Numbered from the stretch's first letter, positions 1-10,400 are shown. The stretch is DNA of 64,000 nucleotides from Topomyia yanbarensis (GCF_030247195.1 NC_080672.1:91894113-91958112), one strand, 5' to 3'. Notes: a model not told the origin generated them from the sequence alone. Numbers and translations are program-made.

Positions 1-540
1 CTTAATTTATTCATTTCGAATATATATGACTGCTTCTAAATTTATGGTAATTTCATTTAAGTCATTAATTTCGTTCAGCATTCCCTTTATTCATTTTGGT
101 CTTATGGGTTCATTTTATCTATTGTATTCGTTTCTTTCTTTGGATTCATTCTGATTAAATTAGTTATGCAATTTGCGTTTCGACTTCGTTTCATCAGAAT
201 CCGACACTAACTTAGTGCTCGGACTAAGCTAGCGCCGGATTGTTGTGATATTTGTGTTCCTGAGCAAACCCCTAGTCAAGCGTGAGGGAACATGAAAGGC
301 GCATTTCAAATGAAATGTTGAAAGGCGCATTTCAAATGAAACGTATATGCTTGATATAAAATGAAACAAAGCAACCTGGTTTTCCAACTGCGCTTGTGGA
401 ACGTAATTTTTTTTGAACTACCATTTGGCGTTGGAAATTATTTGAGTATTAGAATAGTTGTGATAAATAACGTAGCTACAGTTGATTGTATCCAGTAACC
501 GAACAAAGGAGTTAGAAAAAAAGTTAATGTTTGTAAGACC
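1..540. other. AT-rich noncoding stretch with a short direct repeat
   Basis: No coding frame of note is visible. A 23-bp motif beginning TGAAAGGCGCATTTC occurs twice in direct orientation at 293-315 and 319-341, separated by three bases. Nothing else recognised. Confidence 0.5.
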
Positions 541-965
541 GATTTCAAAAAATTAGGTAATTGTCTAGTTTAGAGACTTTAGTGATAAAGGTCCAATTTT
601 AAAACGGATTTTTGCCAAAACGTTGTATTTTAACCTAAATAAACCGAATCCGAGAGCGGAAATGTAACATTATTAACCAAAGTTTGGTAAACTGAAAAAA
701 AATAAGTTGTGCTTACTAATACTCTGGCAGTGCTTTGACAATTGGCAAATACAGGTTCGCTTGCAATTCCAACTACGGGTTAATCGATGCCTCGTCCAAC
801 GGATCAACTTAGTTTTTCAGTTTACCAAACTTTGGTTAATCATTTTACATTTCCGCTCTCGGATTCGGTTTATTTAGGTTAAAATACACCGTTTTGGCAT
901 AAATTCGTATATTGGACCTCTGTCACTAAAGTCTCTAAACTAGACAATTACCAAAAATTTAAATC
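541..965. mobile_element. Foldback (inverted-repeat) element, about 0.42 kb
   Basis: Two arms of about 150-160 bp are near-perfect reverse complements: left about 541-700 and right about 812-965, with a loop of about 110 bp. Both arms contain the stretches TCTAAACTAGACAATTACC and CCGCTCTCGGATTCGG in opposite orientation. I see no ORF inside and could not define a convincing target duplication, so the superfamily is open. It ends about 70 bp upstream of the CTD-like ORF and could contribute upstream sequence to it. A long-TIR MITE or foldback element is the simplest reading. Confidence 0.75.
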
Positions 966-1035
966 TTCCAGGTGTAAGTAATCAGTAATTACCGAACACA
1001 AATCCAGTGCGGAAAACGAAACACTTTCCCTTGAT

Positions 1036-1572
1036 ATGGAGAACGACAAGAAGAACGAAATCAGAACTTTGGAAGAAATGATGCGAGAAAAGCCGAAAGG
1101 ACGAAGTTCGCCTGGGCCATCAATGTCTCCACGCTCCGCGTCATCACCAAGTACATACACATCGTCCTTATCGAATAGTCAATATTACGCGCTTGCGTCT
1201 CCGACTAGTTCACATTACTCTTCAACTAGTTCACAGTACTCTTTGGCTAGTCCACATTACTGTCCAACTAGTCCATATAACTATTTCCTTCCGACAGGTC
1301 TCCAATATCCTCTGAGTAGTCCAAACTATTCTCCGAGCAGTCCAAACTATTCTCCGACTAGTCCATGCTATTCTCCGGCAAGTCCAAGCTATTCTCCGAC
1401 TAGTCCATGCTATTCTCCGGCAAGTCCATGCTATTCTCCGGCAAGTCCAAACTATTCTCCGACTAGTCCAAGCTATTCTCCGATTAGTCCACGCTATTAT
1501 CCGACTACTGGATCATATACCTCGAATTGCCGATCGTACTCTCCAGGTAAACCAGCGAGCGCGTTTGACTAG
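1036..1572 (+). CDS. Pol II CTD-like heptad-repeat small protein (178 codons)
   Basis: The ORF runs from ATG to TAG without an intron. Residues 1-40 are charged and basic, then Ser/Pro rich, and are not recognised. Residues about 45-90 are degenerate Tyr/Ser/Pro blocks. Nine consecutive in-phase heptads of the form YS(P)xSPx occupy 1306-1494 (9 x 21 bp), with a tenth degenerate unit after them. This is the consensus of the RPB1 C-terminal domain (Tyr1, Ser2, Pro3, Thr4, Ser5, Pro6), which binds capping, splicing and termination factors according to its phosphorylation. No polymerase catalytic sequence precedes it, and the array is far shorter than the roughly 40-50 heptads of insect RPB1. The 21-bp units are almost identical in codons (Ser2 TCT, Ser5 AGT), which suggests recent expansion. 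Position 7 is Cys, Asn, Ser or Arg. An AATAAA lies 164 bp after the stop. It may be a free-standing CTD mimic, a chimeric retrogene, or a minisatellite that is open by chance; I favour a translated gene, with moderate confidence. Confidence 0.55.
   Translation: MENDKKNEIRTLEEMMREKPKGRSSPGPSMSPRSASSPSTYTSSLSNSQYYALASPTSSHYSSTSSQYSLASPHYCPTSPYNYFLPTGLQYPLSSPNYSPSSPNYSPTSPCYSPASPSYSPTSPCYSPASPCYSPASPNYSPTSPSYSPISPRYYPTTGSYTSNCRSYSPGKPASAFD
1306..1494 (+). repeat. 21-bp tandem repeat encoding nine CTD heptads
   Basis: Nine 21-bp units begin at 1306, 1327, 1348, 1369, 1390, 1411, 1432, 1453 and 1474. Each reads TAT, then (after a first unit with CCT) TCT, CCG, a variable codon (ACT, GCA, AGC, ATT), AGT or AGC, CCA, and a variable seventh codon. 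The period being an exact multiple of three keeps the heptad phase. Differences sit mainly at codons 4 and 7. Confidence 0.9.
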
Positions 1573-1735
1573 CCTATACTAATCCGGTGATACACATTCC
1601 ATTGAGCACGCAATATGACCCAAAATCTCCCAAATGCTTCCTCCTTCGCCATAAAATTTTAACGAACGAATACTATCTTAAAACCTTCCTAATCCTAGAA
1701 ACTGTTAGCGGTGTTAAACTTGCGTATGATTGCCT

Positions 1736-1741
1736 AATAAA
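1736..1741 (+). promoter_or_regulatory. Canonical AATAAA polyadenylation signal
   Basis: AATAAA occurs 164 bp downstream of the stop codon of the CTD-like ORF, a normal 3'UTR length for a compact insect gene. In AT-rich DNA the hexamer also arises by chance, so this is supporting evidence only. Confidence 0.35.
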
Positions 1742-1967
1742 GCACAACTGAAAGTGGCCATACTTTATTAGTCCGAATATCCTGACCATGCGTAGACGCA
1801 TAGGTAACTGCCGTTTTGAGTCCACATCAATGACAGTTTTTTGAACTGTCGTGTGACGTTCAGCATTTATATTTTGATATTGTAGTTATAATATACAAAG
1901 TACTTACAACTTTTAACAACAAACAAAATTTTGATTGAACAAAATATTGAAACCCAAGTATCCAACT

Positions 1968-2665
1968 ATGTCCAAACATAAATCCGGCGTTGAACAGGAA
2001 AAAATTGCCCGTGATATTGTGGATAACGAGAAAGAAGAAATCGAAGCTCTGGAAGATTTGGAAGAAAAGATGCCAGCGGTTGGGATGATCCGGATGATTT
2101 GTTTGAGGAAGACAAAGATCCGACAAGTTGGTGTTCACTCGGATGCTTACTTAGCAACATTCAGTAATAAGCTATTTTTACAGCATCATTAGAGCGATTA
2201 TTTTTATGGGCCACCTTGTCTAGACAAACTATATGTAGTGGAAGAAGTGATCGCTAAAAAACGGCTATACGGCGTTGCACAAAGCATGCTATAACAATAG
2301 TAAAACGATGGTTGAACTACTACTTCAAAACGGTACTGATCCGAATGCTCGAGCTCGGTTGGACTCCGCTGCATTAGACCTGTAAATGGAATAATGTAGA
2401 ATGCGTCGCACTACTACTTCAGCACGGTGCCGATATAAACGCTGTTTCACAGGGGGATCAAACACTGTTACACATCGCTACCTCGGTATCGAATATAATA
2501 GAAGGACACTTATGGCTTTGATGATGGACGAAAGAATAAATCCAAACCTAAAAAACAATTCCTGAGAAACTTTTGCCGATATCGCGAGAAGAAGCGGGCA
2601 TTTGTTTCCAATGTTCAAGATGACACAGTCAGCGTTAGTGGTAGAAACGGGGATTTCAGATTAGT
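1968..2665 (+). pseudogene. ANKRD49-like ankyrin repeat pseudogene
   Basis: An acidic N-terminal segment starts at ATG 1968 (MSKHKSGVEQEKIARD). After a frameshift near 2080 it continues as WDDPDDLFEEDKDPT. Ankyrin repeats follow in shifting frames: a YTALHKACYNN block at about 2269, ELLLQNGTDPNA, then WTPLH-stop-TCKWNN and CVALLLQHGADINA with TLLHIAT near 2465. The tail NPNLKNNS-stop-ETFADIARRSG lies near 2550. The order and wording (KWNN, LLQHxADINA, NLKNN with ETAFDIARR) match my recollection of ANKRD49, an ankyrin protein of about 240 residues. At least two frameshifts and two or three in-frame stops break it. An A-rich tract at about 2752 may be a retrocopy tail. I infer a processed pseudogene; a decayed duplicate with lost introns cannot be excluded. 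Confidence 0.75.
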
Positions 2666-2795
2666 TTATATTTTTGTAGTTTACGTTATGTGATAACATT
2701 AAAACGAGGTCTCCAAGGTTTAAATGCGGCAGTATAGAGCTTGTATTTCTCAAAAAAAAAATCAAATTTCTAGTTCTAAGTGAACAATATTTGTT

Positions 2796-3152
2796 TCAAT
2801 CGACACGAGCTTTTTTCAATTGGGGTTCGTTAGAGATTTTTAGCTCAGAGTTGAGAATGGTTCCGTCGGTGCCGGTGGTTGCGATCTGTTTCAGCATGTT
2901 AGCACAACTGTGTTCTCCAAATAATCCCAACAACAAAGCTACTACATATCCAGTCGCACGCTCTCCACTGTGGACTGGAGAAGCCATGTCTACATGTAAC
3001 CAAGTTCCTGTGTACACAAACCAAGATGGGCGGCGACAAATAGTCCAGCACAACTCACCTGAGCGTTTCCATAACTGAATTTTTCATGTCAGCTACCGCA
3101 GAGTTTAACTCGCTGAAATGTAATTCTGGATAGTACGGAACCGGCGTATGGA
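2796..3152 (-). pseudogene. C-terminal fragment of NPEPL1-like M17 aminopeptidase
   Basis: On the minus strand, from about 3150, the translation gives PYYPELHFSELNSAVADMKN. A shifted frame then gives SCAGLFVAAHLG, and a third frame gives GTWLHVDMASPVHSGERATG followed by VALLLGLFGEH and a basic tail ending KKARVD and a stop at 2796-2798. This is the known C-terminal order of probable aminopeptidase NPEPL1, a leucyl-aminopeptidase (M17) relative, including the ADMKNSV and HxGERATG segments. Two frame breaks, near 3065 and near 3015, rule out an intact exon. The 5' part is cut off at about 3150, where an interspersed AB repeat begins, so the N-terminal catalytic metal-binding region is absent. 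It is probably a 5'-truncated retrocopy or a gene remnant cut by a repeat. Confidence 0.75.
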
Positions 3153-3905
3153 TGTGTGTGTATGTATGTGACCAAAAATAAGCATTTTGGTTACTCGGAG
3201 ACGGCTGAACCGATTTCATCAAACTTAGTCTCAAATGAAAGGTACAACGTTCAGATAGGCTTCTTTTGAATTTCATTAAATTCGGAGTTCCGATTCCGGA
3301 GTTACGGGTATAAGAGTGCGGACACACAGCAAATTCACATTTTTGCCCTTCTCGTACAGAACATCGTCCACTCTGAACATCGTCCACTTAATCCCGGCCA
3401 ATTTTTTTTGACTTACACAGGTTTTCTGTATTTTAACAGGGGCGTAGTTAGGGGAATACGATGAAGGGTACCCCCTCCTCATCACTCACCGCCCTTCCCT
3501 AAACCGCTCTTCGCTCATCATGTACCTCCCTACCCGAATAAAATTTTCTAGTTCCTCCAGAATAAATTTTCCTAGTGGGTCTGAAAAATCAGTGAAAAAT
3601 TTGTTTTGAAATGATTTTGAGTTGAGAAACTAATTTAAAATTTCTTAACCTTTTGAAAATTTTTGGCGGGTTCCAAACCCCCGAACCCTCCTCCTGGATC
3701 CGCCGCTGGTTTCAAGCGTTTCAGCGTCGACACATAGCAACTCAAGTTCGTAGCTGTCGATTCATTGTACGTGTGTAAATCGCACTGAATATGTAATAGA
3801 CATTCCCACCATTATATTAAACATAACCATGGCCATGGAATCGTAGTTTGGATAAATGAGAAAGGCACAATTGCACCACTAGGTGGATTAAAACGGGTTT
3901 TTATT
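3150..3905 (+). repeat. AB interspersed repeat, copy 1 (5'-truncated)
   Basis: This block is collinear with 53265-54060 and with the interrupted minus-strand copy at 22803-26105. Diagnostic parts in order are CTCGGAGACGGCTGAACCG, TTCCGGAGTTACGGGT, GTGCGGACACACAGCAAATT, a GGGGCGTAGTTAGGGGAAT segment, CCTCCTGGATCCGCCG, and a terminus reading GAGAAAGGCACAATTGCACC then TAGGTGGATTAAAACGGG. No coding capacity is visible. It has the look of a nonautonomous DNA element or MITE family with GCCTTTCTC-type motifs near both ends, but the superfamily was not established. Confidence 0.8.
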
Positions 3906-4440
3906 TTATGTCTCATTTATTGTTTTATTTATATTATTTTTTATTTGCCGAATTTATTTTATCGATTTCATTTATTTTATTTTATTTTTTTACATTTATA
4001 TATTTCATTCATTTCAGTTATTTTATTAATTTTATTAATGTGCTTCATTTCATTTATTTTATTCATTTCATGAATTTTATTTATTTTATTCATTTTATTT
4101 AATTTTATTATTGAATATAATGAATGTTTATTTTATTCATTTTGTGCTTTTATTCATGGTACCCAAGTAACAATCAAAGTTTTACAAGTGCAATCTAAGT
4201 TTTATCAGTGGCTATAAAACTACCATAAAACCTCAATTGTTGATAGGGTATTCTTTTGATTTATTTTATTTATTTTAATCATTCTATTTATATTATTATT
4301 TTACTTTTTTTGTTGTTTTATCATTTTTTCCCGTTCACACATTTTCTTCATTTTTTTCTTTGTTTCATTGATTTTGATGATTCTGTTCTATTATTCCTTT
4401 GATTCATTTTATCCTATGTGTTAGTTTGAATTCGATCATG
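3906..4440. repeat. Degenerate TTTAT/TTCAT low-complexity tract
   Basis: The sequence is dominated by imperfect TTTAT, TTCATTTTAT and similar units. The short ORF here (rich in Phe, Ile, His and Tyr) is a by-product of the repeat. A short block near 4185-4240 (TTTTACAAGTGCAATCTAAG) resembles, in reverse, 39365-39425, suggesting a small dispersed repeat. Confidence 0.6.
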
Positions 4441-5005
4441 AATCGACCAAAGGGCCGAAGTCGCAATGATATCGAAACGAGAAAAATAGCATTGAAAATT
4501 CGGTTCAGAAAATTAAATCGTATTTTAACAGTTTTTGCATACTGCGCCTTCAAATGTATTGAAACACTTTGAAACAATACTAGTTTTCGGAAGCATAACT
4601 AAAATGTTTTATATAATAACGTTTTCGTTGATAAAATTGAAAACAGATTATTTCGCCAAGTGTTGTTATGAAATGTTGATTAGGCCATTTTTGAGTCGCC
4701 CTCTTGTTTTGACGACTCTCAATTTCGCCCTGCAGTGTCGCCAAAAAACAAAAATCGAATGTGGCTTTCGCCGTGCTCGCTGGAGGGGAAAATTTTTTAT
4801 TCCCCCTGGGCGTAACAAGCACTTGGTTTTTTGTTTAGGGCGATTCTGTTTACGGACCTTGTAAACAATGATGCTGTCAATTTCGCCTGTATACACTACC
4901 TTAGAAATGCAGAGGCGTAACCCGCCTGGTTTTTTGTTTACAGTTGAAAGTCGGATCCGCCGTTTTGTTTTTTATTGGTTTTCATGAAGTGTGAAATATT
5001 TATAA
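4441..5005. other. Noncoding stretch with repeated cgccc/gggcg motifs
   Basis: Several short motifs recur in both orientations (GAGTCGCCCTC, AATTTCGCCCTGC, GGGCGATTCTG, TTTTTTGTTTA). Related words recur at 8690-9180. I read it as an old, degraded inverted-repeat element. No gene recognised. Confidence 0.35.
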
Positions 5006-5029
5006 ATGAGTTTTTATATTTTTACATTT

Positions 5030-5260
5030 CTTATAAAAGAAATGTATAGAATTCGCTCAAACTTTCAAGATTTTTTCCGAGGCCCGGAGGGCCGAGTCTT
5101 ATATACCAATCGACTCAGCTCGACGATTTGGGACAATGTCTGTGTGTGTGTGTGTGTGTGTGTGTCTGTGTGTGTGTGTGTATGTAACGGACAAATTCTC
5201 ATTCGTGTTTCTCAGCAATGGCTGAACCGATCTTATCCAAACCAATTTTAAATGAAAGAA
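5030..5260 (+). repeat. AB-repeat 5' part with a (TG)n microsatellite
   Basis: The copy contains GAGGCCCGGAGGGCCGAGT, ATATACCAATCGACTCAGCT and ATGGCTGAACCGATCTTAT, as at 6630-6760 and 53330-53400. An interrupted (TG)n tract at about 5142-5182 sits at the position where other copies carry a shorter tgtgtg run. The 81-codon frame across it is a repeat artefact. Confidence 0.7.
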
Positions 5261-6580
5261 CTAAAAAACAGTATGAACGCTATTAATTTGTTTTTGATTC
5301 TGATGTTTAGTTTCCAAGATATGAATGTTTGAATGCGTAAAAATGGCGTTTTTCGCAGTTTTTTTGAACTATCTGCCGAAATTGACAATATAGATTAACA
5401 ATTTATATGTTTTTAGACAGCATTAACGAATACCTTTCCAACAAGCTATAGATTGTTGAAATCGGACTATTATCAAAACAGATATTTAACATTAAATGCG
5501 GACGAAAGATTTTTATCATTTCCCATTGCCAGAAATATGACCAAAAACATGTAATCTATTATTAACGCCAAAACGGCTTATTTTAGGTCAATAGTATCTT
5601 CGGAGAATTTAATGGAGGAAATATGTCCTTTCTTTTGGTATTGTGCTTTTGCTGATTGATCCCCTTATGAGTGAGATATTTTCACAAATTTTCTTGGAAG
5701 TGATTATATCGAAATGATGCCTTCTACAAATTTGTAGCTCTTACTTTTGCGAATAACTTTACTGAAGACTTCAAATATCTATTTTGAATACTTTAAAAGT
5801 TATGGCTTCTTGTTTGTGGATTACTCTTTGTCGCCTATTTATTGTTCAATATAGAAATAATCCATTGAAATAAGCCAAACATTATTTCGACAAATCGAAT
5901 TTTGTATTTCATTTTTCTATCTACAACCGCTAGAAATAATCACCGAACACTTCCAAGTTGTCTGGAAGGAACTTGATAACTTATCAGTGCAAAAATGTTC
6001 ATTTGTGCGAACCTTCTGACTGCAATTTTTCTAACTAATGACCATCGGATCGATCTGAAACATATCGGAAAATGAAAAGCGAAATAAATAACTCCAAGCA
6101 ATGGCGTAGCCCAGAGAAGGTTTTGGGGTTTAACACCATACAACGCTCCCCACCCCCCCCCCCCCACCACACCCAAAAAAAATATTGGATTGAAGTTGAA
6201 AATTTATTGATGCAGACTGATTTAATTCAATATTACAATAACAATTATCTGATCCGTAGATTGATAACCTGTTGTAAACATCATGAGGACTTTTGATAAA
6301 TTGTCGAAATGGGGTCCTGATATGTAACTGATCTTGATTTCACAGTTGTCTAATAGCATCAATATAAAATTCCTGCCTGAAAACATTCCAATAGAAAATT
6401 CCAGAGTTCTGCAATCAATCATAGTCCTCAGATTTATTTTCAAATTGATCTCGTTTTTGTAGAGATGTACTGTAATAAGGGTCTTTATTAAATAGGAAGA
6501 GAAGTTAAAATTGATTTAATGTCTATGAAACATAGAACTGCTCACCAAAAAAATGCATAACTTTCAACATTTGCTAAAAA
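5261..6580. other. AT-rich intergenic stretch with a poly(C) run
   Basis: No supported coding region. A run of more than a dozen C residues broken by an A lies near 6150-6170. The remainder is AT-rich DNA. Confidence 0.5.
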
Positions 6581-6584
6581 TGTT

Positions 6585-7225
6585 CTTGCCTTTCTCATTC
6601 ACTCTAAAATTCGTCAATCTAATCCCGACCCGGAGGGCCGAGTGTCATATGCCAATCGACTGAGTTCGTCGAGATCGGAAAATGTCTGTGTGTGTATGTA
6701 TGTGTGTATGTGGAAAAAATGTGACCTCTGTTTCTCAGAGATGGCTGGATTTGCACAAAGTTAGTCTCAAATGAACAAATGAACAACCTTCCCGTCGGCT
6801 GCTATTGAATTTTTTATTGATTGGACTTCCGGTTCCGGAGTTACGAGTTGAAGAGTGCAATCACACAGCAAACTCCCATATAAACTGAAATGAAAATTTT
6901 TTAAAATCAAATTTGTATTTTTGATGCCAAATGACTTTAAAATGCATGAAACATTGAGATGTTTGACAAAAATTGACTTTTTTGGACTTTGGTACATTTT
7001 TGTCTTTCTCATATAGAAAGGTTATGCAATCACTCTAAAAATCGTCAATCATACCGGCCCGGAGGGAGTATGCAGTGAGGGGTTGCTACTTTAAAATCAA
7101 AACTAGTTTAAAATTTCTTAACAAGTTGAAAATTTTCGGCCGGATCTGGACCTCCCGGACCTTTCTCCATGATCCGCCGCTGGTTTCAAGCAATGTTTCA
7201 GTATCACATAGTATCTCAAGATCGT
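6585..7225 (+). repeat. AB-repeat fragments, one with an internal deletion
   Basis: A 5' part runs from CTTGCCTTTCTCATTCACTC through CCCGGAGGGCCGAGTGTC, TTCTCAGAGATGGCTGG and TTCCGGAGTTACGAGTTG to about 6900. A second copy begins at about 7010 (CATATAGAAAGGTTATGCAA). At about 7075 it jumps directly to the 3' part (AAAATTTCTTAACAAGTTG, ATGATCCGCCGCTGG), so its middle is deleted. Confidence 0.65.
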
Positions 7226-8329
7226 ATCAAATTCGAACACGACACGAACTCTGTTACTATTTTCTGAAAAATTAATTCTGCATAATTTTAAAACTTCAAA
7301 AATTACGGTTTCAGAATTATGCCGTTTGGACAGTATGATCGATTTTCACCAAACCGAATTTCTGGCTACGCCGCTGACTTCAAGTAAGTAGAAACAAAGT
7401 CGTTCTACATTCGTTCACAAGAAACTTCTTCGAATGCTGAATATCTATTATAATACATTGAAACCCTGATTTTATCAGCCAAATATGAACATATGTTTGA
7501 TGGGCTCTAGCAGACGAACAAGACTGAATTCGAGTAAATCCTTTCTTGAGCATGTTTTCCTTATCATGAAGATGGAAATATGTAAAAATAAAAAGTTCAT
7601 CATAATCAGAAATAGTTATCAGACTACATCAAGGGACGGGAAGAATATTTTAACAGCTTTAGTTTATTATAAAGAAAAAAAAATTGCCCGCTTTAGTCAA
7701 TGTCCCCATTTTGTCAGCCTAAAATACACCATGAGACTGATAAAAATGGGTCTTTATTGCATGTATTATTCACTGTGTTTCACATTAATAGGTACATTTC
7801 ATTTTTGGGGATTTTTTATTATATCGAACTACAACAATTTTTAGGTAATTTTCAAGGGTTTTTTTTAAAACTTCTTCCAAAATTTGGCGAACCTATTCCA
7901 ATTCGCATACCAATTAATTGGTATACTTAAGGGTTAATATGTTGCAGATAGAGAAAATACTGAAATTTTCAGCTTTTTTCTTACACAATATTACGAAAGA
8001 TTATTAAACAATTTTTCTTAATAAGTTTGTGGAAATTATGAACTATTTGAAATTTTTTTAATAATTTTATTTTTTATTTAACCGTGATTTTTTAATAAAT
8101 AGTGACCATCGCTTCACAACGTAGTCTATTTATCATGGCTTGCGGTGAGCACGATCTCTCGAATTGCTGAACTGAAAATTATGGAATAGAAATTAATTTT
8201 TGGTATTCTTTACTTTACTCGCCGCGCAGATAGCTCTGAATTAGACCCGCTGGTGCCCTAAGACGATTTCGCTAGATTTTCAGAGCACTGTGCACCCAGT
8301 GCATTAACGCAAGTGACGGAAGGTTATCG
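7226..8329. other. Intergenic stretch, no gene recognised
   Basis: The longest frame (119 codons from 7485) has AT-driven composition with no recognisable motif and is overlapped by a comparable frame. I see no supported feature. Confidence 0.5.
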
Positions 8330-8545
8330 AAAAGTTTCGTGAAAATGAAAATTCCAGTAATGATGATGATTTTCCCAAACGGTTAGTTTTCGAGAGGTTT
8401 TCATTTGTTCTTTGTCATTAGGATTAGCGATAATAATTCAAATCAAGGATACTACTGGGAAGTCACCTTTAGAAAAAGTCGATGTCGAAGTAAAATTTGG
8501 AACTATACACGCATGCACTTCAGAGATAGCGTGATATCAGGAGCT
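8330..8545 (+). other. Possible decayed coding fragment (unrecognised)
   Basis: Two adjoining open stretches read like protein. From 8422 onward the frame gives GLAIIIQIKDTTGKSPLEKV followed by DVEVKFGT, ending near 8533. Upstream, DGRLSKSFVKMKIPVMMMI lies in a frame that could join it. A GT at 8382 and an AG at 8420-8421 would give only a 40-nt intron, below the usual insect minimum, so a frameshift or chance is as likely. No family recognised. Confidence 0.2.
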
Positions 8546-8639
8546 GCGATTTCATTTCAACAAATGTAAACATACGGCTTTTTTCATACATGCGAATGAG
8601 GGCTTTGAAACGCAACCAATTAACCAAAAAAATTTTGAT

Positions 8640-9185
8640 TCTACGATATTGCTTTCTTAAACTGCAGCAAAAAATACAACGGGCGAAACTGTATTTTTGT
8701 TTGTTTATTTAAAGTTTCGCCCTCCACGCTCCATGCAAACAAACAGGGCGATACTTTTTTTGCTAGCAGTTTATAAGCGAAACTGTCATTTTAGTATTTT
8801 TTAGGATTATCAAGCTGATACCAGCTGTAAATAGTAACAATAATCGCTATTGAAAAAAACCCGGACGAAATCGGTGGTGTAGAACGGTAGTTATTGTAAA
8901 AAAACGTAAGAACGATACTTCAATGCTGATAGGTGGGACCGAAAAAGTAAACAATCGCCAAAGGGGCGATACCATCATTTTGTAAATTTCAATAGCAAAA
9001 ACAAATTTTAATTTAATAATTTCAAATACTTTATGAAGTTTTGGGTTTCGATCACTGAATCATGCAATCTAGGATGTAAAAAACACAATAGTTCTTAAAT
9101 AGGAAATAAAAGTCTGGAAATATTCACTGTTGATTTTCTTTGAATGGTGTCACTGCTAGTATCGCCCTTTTCAAGAAAAAGCGTT
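8640..9185. repeat. Degraded repeat with gcgaaact/gggcgat motifs
   Basis: Recurring words in both orientations (GGGCGAAACTG, AAGTTTCGCCC, GGGCGATAC, AGCGAAACTG, TATCGCCCTTTTC) suggest an old element related to 4700-4960. No ORF is associated. Confidence 0.35.
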
Positions 9186-10400
9186 GATTTCTTAGTTCTC
9201 AGTCGCGTTGGTGATTTGAATAAAGTATAAACTTCAAATCGTTTAAAAAAAATGCGATTTTTTTGGCTCAGAACAATATATAACCCCTTTAGGGAAATTC
9301 AGTTTTCCCACCACAATTTAGATATTTTATTAACAGAGCATTAACAATAATTCGTAGCTATGTCTATTTTATGGGCCATTTTTTCGCTTCCCATTGATTT
9401 GATTTGAGATTTCTAGCACTGATGTTGTCCTATGCTGATTTGAGCGATTCTCTGAGTCCTGCCACTTTCCCATGTAGTATGTGTTATCAAAAACATCGCG
9501 AAGCATCAAGTTCTAAATGTTCTCAAACGATATAATATCCGAAGAGAGTGATAAGAGTTATAAGAAATGTCTCATCACACTGTTAGGTGGATTAAAAGCG
9601 TTTTTATAGAGTATTTTTACTCCTCTTTCAGATATTAATCAAATCTCTGTTTGTGTACATTTGTTAGTTTCGCCCATTTGTCGGTTCACGATCGAATTAA
9701 TCTAATTTATTTTATTGATTTTATAGCTTTTTTATATTGTCTATTTGTTCACTTAATTGGTTGAACTTTGATTTATTTATTAATTTAATTTATATTAATC
9801 ATTCTACTCATTTCATGACTGGTGACTTTTCATCAATTTTTTGCTTTAACAATTTTTAATTTTTTTCAGTTTCCCTGGGCTTCGGTGATGAGCCTCAGGC
9901 GCGTATTCTTGGATGGTGGATAAGAGTGAGAGATCCGAGCGAGTGCTGGTTCTTTGAATCTCATGACTCATAATCATTAGATCGAGTGTTTTGGCGGACA
10001 ACTGGTATGGGTGTTTCTACTTTCGATGGGGAGACATACTGGTTCAGCTGGTCAAAAACTGTCGTTTTGGCTCGTGAAGATGGCGAGTAATACTCGTCTA
10101 TAACGAATCGAATTAGCTGTTTTCAGAAACAGAGACGACAATCTCTTATGGATGGAACCTCCTTAAACATACTATTCAGCCACTAGTTAGTACTCAACTA
10201 ACCCAACATAATAAACTGAAACACATCACAAAACACCTAAAAGTAGTTTAAATGCATGTAATGTCTATTTCTTTCTGTAGCTGATATATTTTCATTTAAT
10301 CAGAACTGTAGAAAATCGCTATATTCTTCCACTTTTTAGATTTACTCTGCCCTAACATTATCCGTGCAAACTAAAAATAATCTATATTTGTTTTCCATCT
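9186..10400. other. Intergenic stretch with a terminal AB remnant
   Basis: A 3' terminal AB fragment (GGTGGATTAAAAGCGTTTTT) lies at about 9588. The remainder, including a more GC-balanced block at 9880-10150, shows no coding frame I can support. Confidence 0.4.

Noticed and set aside
3908..4102. Possible small membrane protein rich in Phe/Ile/His/Tyr
   Set aside because: Encoded entirely by the TTTAT/TTCAT low-complexity tract.
8382..8421. A 40-nt GT-AG intron
   Set aside because: Shorter than the usual insect minimum, and the reading frames on either side are not independently supported.
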